A stretch of DNA of 13,186 nt, from contig JAGWIH010000029.1 of assembly GCA_028866355.1 (NCBI GenBank), positions 1 through 13,186 on the forward strand. Direction: 5' to 3'. Positions 7,433 through 13,186 of this stretch are shown here, in pieces (within the stretch, counting starts at the first letter, position 1; each line of letters opens with the position of its first letter). The notes under the pieces were generated by a model that made no database searches, had not been told where the DNA came from, and saw nothing but the letters and a program-made list of their open reading frames with translations. The translations under genes and the position numbers were made by a program. Source of the DNA: Alphaproteobacteria bacterium (lineage in GTDB: Bacteria > Pseudomonadota > Alphaproteobacteria > ATCC43930 > CGMCC-115725).

Positions 7433-8251
7433 ATGCGCGCCGGGGGGTGCTGCACATCGGCTGTGACGCGGCGGTTGTTGGCCGCGTTGGCGGTCGTTGT
7501 CGGCCTTGTGCCGGCGGCACGGGCCGAACCGTCGCTGTCGGCCGATCTCTCCGCCCATTACGTGACGCTCGGCGCCAACGCAGCCGGCCGCGCGGTCACG
7601 CTATTCGGCACCATCGACGCGCCCGGCGACATCGTCATCGTGGTGCGCGGTCCCGAGACCGCGGTCGTGGCGCAACACGGTCCCGTCGGCAATTTCCCGG
7701 CCCGTCGCATCGTTTTTGCCGGCGTACCGGATTATTACGCGGTCTACGCCTCGGCGGCGCTCGACACGATCATGCCGCCCGAGATCCAGGCGCTGCACCA
7801 GATCGGTCTCGACAACCTGCACTTCCAGGTGCAGCCGCCGCCGCCCGATGCGACCTTGGTCGAAGCCGCGCGCCTGGCGCTCATTGCGCAAAAGCAGACC
7901 GCGGGCGTCTATGCCAGCACGATCGGCACGGTCGGATTCGTCAATCCGCATCTGTTCCGCGCCACGCTCGCCTTTCCGACGAACGCGCCGGCCGGCACCT
8001 ATTTCATCGAGGCCCTGCTGTTTCGCGACAAGGCGCTGGCGGGCGGCCAGACCATGTCGCTGCTGGTGGTGTCGCCCGGCGGCGACGCCGTTGCCGATCC
8101 GCCCGGGCCGAGCCCGTTGCTCTATGCGGGACTGGGCGTCTTGGCGGCGACGGTCGCCGCCAGCGGCGTCGCTATGACCGTCGTGCGCCGGCGCCGCACA
8201 CCGGCCCGGCCGCGCCGGCCGCGCCGGGCCGCCAAACGCCGCCGGCGCTGA
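7433..8251 (+). CDS. TIGR02186 / Alph_Pro_TM family exported membrane protein with polybasic tail
   Basis: The protein is 272 residues from ATG 7433. A signal peptide is visible: a basic n-region around VTRR, a hydrophobic core LLAALAVVVGLV, and AxA-type cleavage after residue 31 (ARA-EP). The periplasmic domain carries family features (VTLFGTIDAPGDIVIVVRGPE, then VPDYYAVYAS and HQIGLDNL). A second transmembrane helix at about 227-251 leads into a tail of some 20 residues, mostly Arg, which should be cytoplasmic. This alphaproteobacterial family (PF09608) often lies next to a TauE/SafE-type permease in other genomes, but here it has no such partner. Function is unknown. An upstream TTG at 7397 was rejected as start because it coincides with the -35 box. 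Confidence 0.87.
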   Translation: MRAGGCCTSAVTRRLLAALAVVVGLVPAARAEPSLSADLSAHYVTLGANAAGRAVTLFGTIDAPGDIVIVVRGPETAVVAQHGPVGNFPARRIVFAGVPDYYAVYASAALDTIMPPEIQALHQIGLDNLHFQVQPPPPDATLVEAARLALIAQKQTAGVYASTIGTVGFVNPHLFRATLAFPTNAPAGTYFIEALLFRDKALAGGQTMSLLVVSPGGDAVADPPGPSPLLYAGLGVLAATVAASGVAMTVVRRRRTPARPRRPRRAAKRRRR

Positions 8252-8278
8252 CGCGCATTAGCCTTACGCGACAAGGGG

Positions 8279-8296
8279 TTGACTTGGCGCCGTCAA
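8279..8296. promoter_or_regulatory. Inverted repeat and -35-like box upstream of the NifU gene
   Basis: TTGAC (8279-8283) and GTCAA (8292-8296) form an inverted repeat around TTGGCGCC. TTGACT also resembles a -35 box, but the matching -10 is poor (AAGTTT or AGTTTA at 8302-8308). The site may be an operator overlapping the promoter; no regulator is identified. Confidence 0.35.
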
Positions 8297-8333
8297 AGCC
8301 CAAGTTTAGCCCGCGTCCGTTGGAGATCGCCCG

Positions 8334-8876
8334 ATGTTCATCCAGACCGAAACCACGCCCAATCCCGCGACCCTCAAGTTCCTGCCGGGCCGCGCCGTCA
8401 TGGGCGACGGCACCGCCAATTTTCCCGACGCGGCCAGCGCGCAGCGCTCGCCCTTGGCGACGCGCCTCTTCGGCCTGCCGGGCGTGACCGGCGTCTTCTT
8501 CGGCTCCGATTTCATCACCGTCGCCAAGGCCGACGCCGTCGATTGGCTGGCGCTCAAGTCGCAGGTGCTGGGCGCGATCATGCAGCACTTCACCACCAAC
8601 GAACCGATCGTGCTCGACTCACCCAAGGCCGCCGCCGAAGAGGAAAGCGACGAGGTCGTCGCCCAAATCAAGGAGCTCATCGAGACCCGCGTGCGTCCGG
8701 CCGTGGCCGGCGACGGCGGCGACATCATTTTCGACCACTATGCCGACGGCGTCGTTTATCTGCACATGCAGGGCTCGTGCTCGGGCTGTCCGTCGTCGAC
8801 CGCGACCTTGAAGGCCGGCATCGAGAACATGCTGCGCCACTACATTCCAGAAGTGACCGAAGTCCGGCCGGTCTAA
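8334..8876 (+). CDS. NifU family Fe-S cluster scaffold/carrier protein (NFU1-type)
   Basis: The 180-residue protein has an N-terminal Nfu_N domain (MFIQTETTPNPATLKFLPG at 1-19) and a C-terminal NifU domain with the cluster-binding CSGC motif at residues 149-152. This arrangement matches mitochondrial NFU1 and alphaproteobacterial NifU-like proteins, which deliver [4Fe-4S] clusters to target enzymes. It lacks the N-terminal IscU-like domain of nitrogen-fixation NifU, so a nif role is not implied. GGAG lies 9 bases before ATG 8334. It converges with the dipeptidase gene, and the two stop codons overlap in CTAA at 8873-8876. Confidence 0.95.
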   Translation: MFIQTETTPNPATLKFLPGRAVMGDGTANFPDAASAQRSPLATRLFGLPGVTGVFFGSDFITVAKADAVDWLALKSQVLGAIMQHFTTNEPIVLDSPKAAAEEESDEVVAQIKELIETRVRPAVAGDGGDIIFDHYADGVVYLHMQGSCSGCPSSTATLKAGIENMLRHYIPEVTEVRPV

Positions 8877-8882
8877 GCCGGC
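8867..8882. terminator. Short hairpin over the overlapping convergent stop codons
   Basis: GCCGG-TCTAAG-CCGGC forms a 5-bp stem whose loop contains the stop codons of both the NifU gene and the leftward dipeptidase gene. No T-tract follows on either side. It may mark a transcript boundary, but the evidence is thin. Confidence 0.2.
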
Positions 8883-9439
8883 ACCTTCGCCATCATCGGT
8901 TCCGGCAGATCGGCGTCCGACAGCAGCGGATATTTTTTGCTGTCGAACAGCTGATAGTGCCACCACTCGTTCTTGTAGAAATCCCAGCCCGCCGCGCTCA
9001 TCAAGCCGAGCAGCAGGAAGCGGTTGCGCTGTGCCGTCTCGGACACCGCCGTGCTGCCGTGATGCGACAGCGGCGTGAAGGCGTCGAACGCGGTGCCCAT
9101 GTCGAGCGCCTGGCCGCGCGCGTCGATCAACGTCAGGTCGACCGCGACGCCGCGCGAATGCGGCGAGCCCTTGCGCGGATCGGCGAGGAATTCGGGATCG
9201 GGCCGGAAATTCCACAGCGCCCATTGCGCTTCGCTCGGCCGGAAGGCGTCGAAAATCTTGAGCCGCAGCCCCAGCGGCTTGGCCAGATCGACCGCGCGGC
9301 TGAGCGCCTTGGCGGCGTCGGCATGGAGATAGCAGCCGGAACGGCTATAGACCGGCTTGCCGGTGAAATTCGCCGCCGTCGCGTAGGCGATGTCGAGGAC
9401 GACGCCGTGGCTCGCTTCGGCGATGGTTTGCAGCGTCAT
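8873..9439 (-). CDS. D-alanyl-D-alanine dipeptidase, VanX/DdpX family (M15D)
   Basis: This 188-residue zinc peptidase hydrolyses free D-Ala-D-Ala. The family's catalytic residues are all visible: Arg67 in DAFRP; zinc ligands His94 and Asp101 in SPHSRGVAVD; catalytic Glu158 and zinc ligand His161 in NEWWH. No signal peptide is present, so it should act in the cytoplasm, as VanX and E. coli DdpX do. AGGAG lies upstream of ATG 9439 with a 9-base gap. There is no VanH, VanA or VanRS, so glycopeptide resistance is not suggested; turnover of cell-wall dipeptide or use of D-Ala is more likely. It is divergent from tsaB with 34 bp between the starts. Confidence 0.93.
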   Translation of the reverse strand: MTLQTIAEASHGVVLDIAYATAANFTGKPVYSRSGCYLHADAAKALSRAVDLAKPLGLRLKIFDAFRPSEAQWALWNFRPDPEFLADPRKGSPHSRGVAVDLTLIDARGQALDMGTAFDAFTPLSHHGSTAVSETAQRNRFLLLGLMSAAGWDFYKNEWWHYQLFDSKKYPLLSDADLPEPMMAKVPA

Positions 9440-9466
9440 GACCCAATTCTCCTAGCACGGTATCAT
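9438..9466 (+). promoter_or_regulatory. tsaB promoter candidate (ATGACC-N17-TATCAT)
   Basis: TATCAT at 9461-9466 is a good -10 box, and ATGACC (9438-9443) matches four of six -35 positions at 17-bp spacing. The gap from -10 to the tsaB ATG is 7 bases, the same as for the TIGR02186 gene, and tsaB has no Shine-Dalgarno, so a leaderless message is likely. The -35 overlaps the start codon of the divergent dipeptidase gene. Confidence 0.5.
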
Positions 9467-9473
9467 CGGCCGC

Positions 9474-10145
9474 ATGAAGGTCCTGGGCCTCGATAGCGCC
9501 GGCGGCCAATGCGCGGTCGCCGTGCTCGACGGCGAACGCGTGGCAGCTTCGCGCGCCGAAGCGATGCTGCGCGGGCAGGCCGAACGCCTCATGCCCCTCA
9601 TCGCCGAAACACTGGCGGCGGCTTCCATCGCGCCTGCCGCGCTCGATCTGATCGCGGTGACCACCGGCCCGGGCAGCTTCACCGGCATTCGCATCGGCCT
9701 CGCCGCCGCGCGCGGTCTGGCGCTGGCGACCGGCCGGAAGGCGGTCGGCGTCGGCGTGCTCGATGCCTATGCGGCTGCGGTGCCGGCGGCGGCGCGGCAA
9801 GGGCGAACGCTCGTCGTCGCCGTCGAATCGAAGCGCGACGAATTCTATCTCCAGGCGTTCAAGGCGGCGGGCGCGGCGCTGAGCACCCCGGCGCAAATCC
9901 ATCCGCGCGATCTCGCGTCCTGGCTGCCGCCGGGTCCGTTGCTGCTGGCGGGCGACGCGGCGGCGCGATTGCAGGCCGAGCTCACCGGCCACGATTTTGT
10001 CACGGCGCCCGGCGCGCAATCCGTCGATGCGGTGTGGGTCGCGCGTCTCGGCCGCGCGCAGGAAGATGGCGGCGCCGCCGCGCCGCCGCGACCGTTTTAT
10101 CTGCGCGCACCGGATACGACCACACCACGCCGGGCGACACCGTGA
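9474..10145 (+). CDS. tsaB: tRNA threonylcarbamoyladenosine biosynthesis protein TsaB
   Basis: TsaB (YeaZ) is an ASKHA-fold partner of TsaD in t6A37 tRNA modification. The 223-residue protein begins MKVLGLDSAGG, matching the family's first strand, and contains the signature GPGSFTGIRIGLAAARGLA at residues 65-83. The C-terminal third is Ala-rich and poorly conserved, as is usual. No ribosome-binding site precedes ATG 9474. Its TGA stop overlaps the GTG start of rimI by 4 bp (GTGA, 10142-10145), so the two are translationally coupled; tsaB-rimI pairing is common in bacteria. Confidence 0.95.
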   Translation: MKVLGLDSAGGQCAVAVLDGERVAASRAEAMLRGQAERLMPLIAETLAAASIAPAALDLIAVTTGPGSFTGIRIGLAAARGLALATGRKAVGVGVLDAYAAAVPAAARQGRTLVVAVESKRDEFYLQAFKAAGAALSTPAQIHPRDLASWLPPGPLLLAGDAAARLQAELTGHDFVTAPGAQSVDAVWVARLGRAQEDGGAAAPPRPFYLRAPDTTTPRRATP

Positions 10146-10600
10146 GTGGGCCGGAGCTACGGACAGCGGTCGAGGCCGATGCCGAGATCCTGGCGCGGCT
10201 GCACCGGCTCGCTTTTCCCGAGGACCCGTGGGAAAGCCGGGCGCTGTCGCGACTCGTCGCTTTGCCCCGGATGCATGCCCGGCTTTTGTTATCCGACCGC
10301 AAGCCAATCGGCTTTCTTCTCGCGCTGGTGGTCGGCGGCGAAGCCGAGATTCTGACGCTGTGCGTCGATCCGGCGGTGCGCCGGCGCGGCGTCGCCCGGG
10401 CGCTGCTCGCCGATCTCTACACAGCCGCGCGCACGGCCCGCGCGTCGCGGGTGGTGCTCGAAGTCGCCGCCGACAACGAAACCGCGCGGTTGCTCTACGC
10501 GGCCGAAGGTTTCGCCGCGGTTGGCCGTCGCCCTTTCTATTACCGGCGGCCCGCGGCGGCGGCGGCCGATGCGTTGATTCTTGCGCGGCCGCTGCCGTAA
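10142..10600 (+). CDS. rimI: Ribosomal protein S18-alanine N-acetyltransferase-like GNAT (RimI)
   Basis: This is a 152-residue GNAT protein. The acetyl-CoA-binding segment LTLCVDPAVRRRGVARALL (71-89) carries the R-x-x-G-V/x-A pattern. The downstream LEVAADNETARLLYAAEGF (106-124) with FYYRRP is typical of RimI. The GTG start at 10142 is set by the 4-bp overlap with tsaB; an in-frame continuation upstream belongs to tsaB's other frame. RimI acetylates the N-terminal alanine of S18 in E. coli; in this context the assignment is likely, though GNAT substrates cannot be read from sequence. Confidence 0.88.
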   Translation: MSGPELRTAVEADAEILARLHRLAFPEDPWESRALSRLVALPRMHARLLLSDRKPIGFLLALVVGGEAEILTLCVDPAVRRRGVARALLADLYTAARTARASRVVLEVAADNETARLLYAAEGFAAVGRRPFYYRRPAAAAADALILARPLP

Positions 10601-10665
10601 AGCCGTGTATTCGCGGCGTGACAGCCCGTAAAACTGTTATCGAGCACCAACAAAAATCTTACAAA

Positions 10666-10707
10666 TGCGCAATCCTTATTGCGCAGTTCACGCAATTTAC
10701 TTATATG
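10666..10707 (+). promoter_or_regulatory. mucR promoter with a perfect inverted repeat over the -35
   Basis: The stretch 10601-10739 is markedly AT-richer than its surroundings. It holds a perfect 8-bp inverted repeat, TGCGCAAT-CCTT-ATTGCGCA (10666-10685), and a third half-site-like CGCAAT at 10691-10696. TTGCGC (10679-10684) and TATATG (10702-10707) form a -35/-10 pair with 17-bp spacing, so the repeat overlaps the -35. MucR/Ros proteins are known to repress their own genes by binding AT-rich DNA, so autoregulation is a reasonable inference. Confidence 0.5.
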
Positions 10708-10739
10708 CTTCGGCACGGAACCGGTGGGAACTTTGTCGG

Positions 10740-11159
10740 ATGACTGATAAATCACAACCCAACAGCTTGCTCGACCTCACGACCGAAATCGTCGCTGCGC
10801 ACGTCTCCAACAACAGCGTGGCGCCGACGGACCTGCCGCAGCTCATCGATCAGGTCTATCAGTCGCTGGCCAATATCGGCAAAGGCCCGGCCGGCGCCGG
10901 CGATCGGCCGAAGCCGGCGGTCAACATCAAGCGCTCGGTCCATCCCGACTACGTCATCTGCCTCGAAGACGGCAAAAAACTGAAGATGCTCAAGCGCCAT
11001 CTCAAGACGGCGTACAACATGACGCCTGAGGCGTATCGCGAACGCTGGGGCCTGCCGGCCGATTATCCGATGGTCGCGCCGAACTACGCGCGACAGCGTT
11101 CCAAGCTCGCCAAGGACATCGGTCTCGGCACGCGCGGCCGTCAGGCCAAGGCCAGCTGA
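10740..11159 (+). CDS. MucR/Ros family transcriptional regulator lacking canonical zinc ligands
   Basis: The 139-residue protein from ATG 10740 has a MucR/Ros layout: an N-terminal helical part (LLDLTTEIVAAHVSNN) used in this family for oligomerisation, then a C-terminal DNA-binding region ending YREKW-like YRERWGLPADYPMVAPNYA. In Ros the zinc is held by C-x2-C-x9-H-x4-H. Here the aligned positions are C74, D77, H87 and Y92, so two of four ligands are replaced. Zinc-poor and zinc-less Ros homologues have been described in rhizobia, and they still bind DNA. GGTGGGA at 10723-10729 is a plausible ribosome-binding site. The gene sits alone between rimI and fur. Confidence 0.93.
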   Translation: MTDKSQPNSLLDLTTEIVAAHVSNNSVAPTDLPQLIDQVYQSLANIGKGPAGAGDRPKPAVNIKRSVHPDYVICLEDGKKLKMLKRHLKTAYNMTPEAYRERWGLPADYPMVAPNYARQRSKLAKDIGLGTRGRQAKAS

Positions 11160-11189
11160 TCGCCGAGCGATCCGCCCGGCCGCGCGCTA

Positions 11190-11218
11190 TAGGCTCGCTG
11201 CCGGCTTTGGGCTATAAT
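11190..11218 (+). promoter_or_regulatory. fur-olsB-olsA promoter (consensus TATAAT)
   Basis: TATAAT at 11213-11218 is a perfect -10 box 36 bases before the fur ATG. The hexamer 17 bp upstream, TAGGCT at 11190-11195, matches only three of six -35 positions. I see no convincing Fur box, so autoregulation is not supported from sequence. Confidence 0.5.
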
Positions 11219-11254
11219 TTTCGTTCCGGGTAATAGGCGCGGACACCGTCGCGA

Positions 11255-11686
11255 ATGCCGTCCCGTATCGAACAGCTGTGCATCGACAAGGGTCTCAAGA
11301 TGACCGAGCAGCGGCGCGTCATCGCGCGCGTGCTGTCCGAATCCGCCGATCATCCGGACGTCGAAGCGGTTCATCAGCGCGCCGCGGCGATCGATCCGAA
11401 AATCTCGATCGCCACCGTCTACCGCACCGTGCGCCTGTTCCAGGAGGCGAGCATCCTCGAACGCCACGATTTCGGCGACGGCCGCGCGCGTTACGAGGAG
11501 GCGCCGACCGAGCATCACGATCATCTGATCGATTTGCAAAGCGGCAAGGTCATCGAGTTCCGCAACGAGGCGATCGAAAAACTGCAACGCGAAGTCGCCT
11601 CGCGCCTCGGCTACAAGCTGGTCGATCATCGGCTCGAACTCTTTGCCGTGCCGCTCGAGGGCACGGCGGCATCCGCCAAGAAGTGA
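11255..11686 (+). CDS. fur: Fur family transcriptional regulator
   Basis: A 143-residue Fur-type metalloregulator. The winged-helix part includes KMTEQRRVIARVL and the recognition helix ISIATVYRTVRLF (50-62). The metal-binding signature EHHDHLID at 87-94, together with H33, E81 and H125, corresponds to the ferrous-iron sites of classical Fur. The C-terminal CxxC zinc pairs of E. coli Fur are absent, as usual in alphaproteobacteria. It resembles Fur rather than Irr because it keeps the full HHDH site and lacks a heme regulatory motif; in rhizobia close relatives (Mur) respond to manganese, so the metal is uncertain. The start ATG 11255 has only a weak ribosome-binding site. Its stop overlaps the olsB start. 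Confidence 0.93.
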   Translation: MPSRIEQLCIDKGLKMTEQRRVIARVLSESADHPDVEAVHQRAAAIDPKISIATVYRTVRLFQEASILERHDFGDGRARYEEAPTEHHDHLIDLQSGKVIEFRNEAIEKLQREVASRLGYKLVDHRLELFAVPLEGTAASAKK

Positions 11687-12528
11687 CCGCGCAATCGCCG
11701 TCTTCGGCGTCCGCCACACCCCCGCCGCAAGCGGGCTCGCAGGCCGTCCGCGCGGGCACACTCGAAGTGCGCTTGGCGCGCAATGAAGGCGAGATTGCCG
11801 CGGCCCAGGCGCTGCGCTACCGCGTCTTCTATCAGGAGATGGGCGCGCATCCGACCGTGGAAACGGCGCTGGTGCAGCGCGATTTCGACGATTTCGATGC
11901 GTTCTGCGATCATCTCTTGGTATTCGATCACGCGCGCGGCGCCGGCAACGACGCGGTGGTCGGAACCTACCGGCTGATCCGCCGCGAGGCGGCGGCGCGC
12001 GTCGGCCGTTTCTACAGCGCCGCCGAATACGATTTGCGTTGCGTCGCCGAATATCCGGGCGCGGTGCTCGAGCTCGGCCGCTCGTGCATCGACCCGCAAT
12101 GGCGCACCCGGCCCACCATGCAGCTCCTGTGGCGCGGCATCGCCGCCTACGTCTTCGACTTCGGCATCGAATTGATGTTCGGCTGCGCCAGCCTGCCCGG
12201 CACCGATCCCAACGCGCTGGCCGTGCCGCTGTCCTACCTCTATCACCATCATCTGGCGCCGCCGGCGTTGCGGCCACGCGCGCTCAGCGACCGTTACTTG
12301 GACATGAACCGCCTGCCGGCCGATGCCTTCGATCCGGCCGAAGCGCTGAATCAGCTGCCGCCGCTGCTCAAAGGTTATCTGCGTCTCGGCGGTTTCGTCG
12401 GCGACGGCGCGGTGATTGACCAGCAGTTCAACACCACCGATGTCTGCATCGTGGTCAAAACCGATCTCGTGACCGAAAAATACTATCGCCATTACGAACG
12501 CCGCGTGCGCGCGGTCGCCGCCGCCTGA
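11683..12528 (+). CDS. olsB: OlsB-like L-ornithine N-alpha-acyltransferase
   Basis: This 281-residue GNAT-fold acyltransferase (Acetyltransf_5) matches OlsB, which joins 3-hydroxyacyl-ACP to ornithine to make lyso-ornithine lipid at the inner membrane. Family features in order are LRYRVFYQEMGA near residues 44-55, the LELGRSCIDPQWR core, LLWRGIAAYVF, and LMFGCASLPGTDP. The first ~27 residues are low-complexity Ser/Ala/Pro. The GTG start at 11683 overlaps the fur TGA (GTGA), so translation is coupled; no separate ribosome-binding site is seen. Its stop overlaps the next gene's ATG in TGATG. Ornithine specificity is inferred from family resemblance and the adjacent acyltransferase. Confidence 0.88.
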   Translation: MTAQSPSSASATPPPQAGSQAVRAGTLEVRLARNEGEIAAAQALRYRVFYQEMGAHPTVETALVQRDFDDFDAFCDHLLVFDHARGAGNDAVVGTYRLIRREAAARVGRFYSAAEYDLRCVAEYPGAVLELGRSCIDPQWRTRPTMQLLWRGIAAYVFDFGIELMFGCASLPGTDPNALAVPLSYLYHHHLAPPALRPRALSDRYLDMNRLPADAFDPAEALNQLPPLLKGYLRLGGFVGDGAVIDQQFNTTDVCIVVKTDLVTEKYYRHYERRVRAVAAA

Positions 12529-13186
12529 TGCCACCGCAGGGTTCCGCGCTGCGCCTGGTGCGCGTCGTCGCCTATTGCGCGCTGACGTTTTCGCTGATGC
12601 CGGTCCAGGCGGCGTTGCTGCTGGCGCGCAGCAAGCTGGCCGCGCGGCTGCCGGCGTTCTACCACCGCCTGGTGTGCCGCATTCTCGGCATCGCAATCGA
12701 GCGGCGCGGCGTGCCGTCACCGGCCCGGCCAACGCTTTTTGTGGCGAACCACACGTCCTATCTCGACATCGAGATTCTCGGCGCCGCAATTCCGGGCTCG
12801 TTCGTCTCCAAGGCCGACGTCGATGGCTGGCCGCTCTTCGGCTGGCTCGCGCGATTGCAGCGCACGGTCTTCATCGATCGCAAACGCCGCAGCGTGGCGC
12901 GGCAGCGCGATGCGTTGAGCGCGCGGCTCCATGCCGGCGATCAGCTGATCCTCTTTCCCGAAGGCACCAGCGGCGACGGCCAACGGCTGTTGCCGTTCAA
13001 AAGCGCCTTGTTCGCCGCGGTCACGGAGTCGGACGGCGCCGGCGATATCGCCGTCCAACCCGTTTCCGTCGCCTATCTCCGGCTTGACGGGATGCCGCTC
13101 GGGCGCTCCTATCGCCCGCTGTTCGCGTGGTATGGCGATATGGATTTGGCGCCGCATCTCTGGAGCGTGCTCGGTCTCGGCCGTCT
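12528..13186 (+). CDS. olsA: 1-acyl-glycerol-3-phosphate / lyso-ornithine lipid acyltransferase (3' end beyond window)
   Basis: A PlsC-superfamily acyltransferase; 219 codons are present and the frame is open at the window end. Motif I NHTSYLD is at residues 74-80, with His75 and Asp80 as the catalytic pair. FIDRKRR lies at 115-121, and motif III FPEGTSGDG at 143-151. An N-terminal hydrophobic segment (about 9-33) suggests membrane attachment. ATG 12528 shares its A with the olsB TGA. Position after OlsB argues for OlsA, which adds the second acyl chain to lyso-ornithine lipid. However, a general PlsC lies after fur and before miaB in alphaproteobacteria without olsB, so this enzyme may serve phosphatidic acid synthesis as well or instead. 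Confidence 0.88.
   Translation, partial: MPPQGSALRLVRVVAYCALTFSLMPVQAALLLARSKLAARLPAFYHRLVCRILGIAIERRGVPSPARPTLFVANHTSYLDIEILGAAIPGSFVSKADVDGWPLFGWLARLQRTVFIDRKRRSVARQRDALSARLHAGDQLILFPEGTSGDGQRLLPFKSALFAAVTESDGAGDIAVQPVSVAYLRLDGMPLGRSYRPLFAWYGDMDLAPHLWSVLGLGR

Noticed and set aside
8334..8876. Nitrogen-fixation nifU
   Set aside because: The protein has the Nfu_N plus NifU C-terminal layout, not the three-domain NifU of nif clusters, and no nif gene is nearby.
8873..9439. Glycopeptide (vancomycin) resistance locus
   Set aside because: Only the VanX-type dipeptidase is present; no ligase, dehydrogenase or two-component system is nearby, and VanX homologues occur in many Gram-negative bacteria.
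11190..11254. Fur box in the fur promoter
   Set aside because: The AT-rich patch at TATAATTTTCG lacks the inverted hexamer symmetry of a Fur box.
11141..12789. Long leftward open frames over fur, olsB and olsA
   Set aside because: They are antisense to well-supported genes and rich in Arg and Ala without motifs.

Overview
This window reads as an ordinary high-GC chromosomal segment of an alphaproteobacterium, probably close to the Rhodospirillales. The reasons are the high-GC codon use, the gene content (a Ros/MucR-type regulator, a Fur without the CxxC motifs of enterobacterial Fur, an alphaproteobacterial TIGR02186 transmembrane protein, a DUF2244 protein, ornithine-lipid genes) and the gene order murJ-trpS ... 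nifU ... tsaB-rimI-(mucR)-fur-plsC, which recalls arrangements common in this class. No rRNA, tRNA, CRISPR, insertion sequence or phage gene was seen. No gene-free stretch exceeds 300 bases; the longest, 6529-6749, is the most structured non-coding DNA in the window.

Left part (1-3817). A nearly complete comM/yifB AAA+ gene runs leftward off the window edge. Divergent from it is a 63-residue, very basic DUF6496 protein. A DUF2244 membrane protein (leftward) and nth, endonuclease III (rightward), diverge with only 14 bp between their starts. nth meets dapB (leftward) tail to tail, and its reading frame continues about 128 bp into dapB.

Middle part (3932-9439). murJ (lipid II flippase) and trpS run rightward. 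They are followed by a promoter with consensus -35 and near-consensus -10, a TGGTATACCA palindrome lying on the -10, a leader able to form four successive hairpins, and an unrecognised 43-residue one-helix membrane microprotein. Next come a leftward GlcG/HbpS-like gene, a rightward TIGR02186 exported membrane protein, a NifU-type Fe-S scaffold, and a leftward cytoplasmic D-Ala-D-Ala dipeptidase (VanX family).

Right part (9474-13186). tsaB and rimI overlap by 4 bp. A MucR/Ros-type regulator that has lost zinc ligands follows; it is preceded by an AT-rich promoter containing a perfect 8-bp inverted repeat. The last three genes, fur, olsB and olsA/plsC, have overlapping stop and start codons, so iron regulation and ornithine-lipid synthesis appear to sit on one transcript. 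olsA runs off the right edge.

Functional themes are envelope building and recycling (dapB, murJ, VanX-type dipeptidase, olsBA), translation (trpS, tsaB, rimI), Fe-S and iron control (nifU, fur) and DNA processing (comM, nth). The strongest candidate for something undescribed is the promoter, palindrome, structured leader and microprotein module at 6576-6881.
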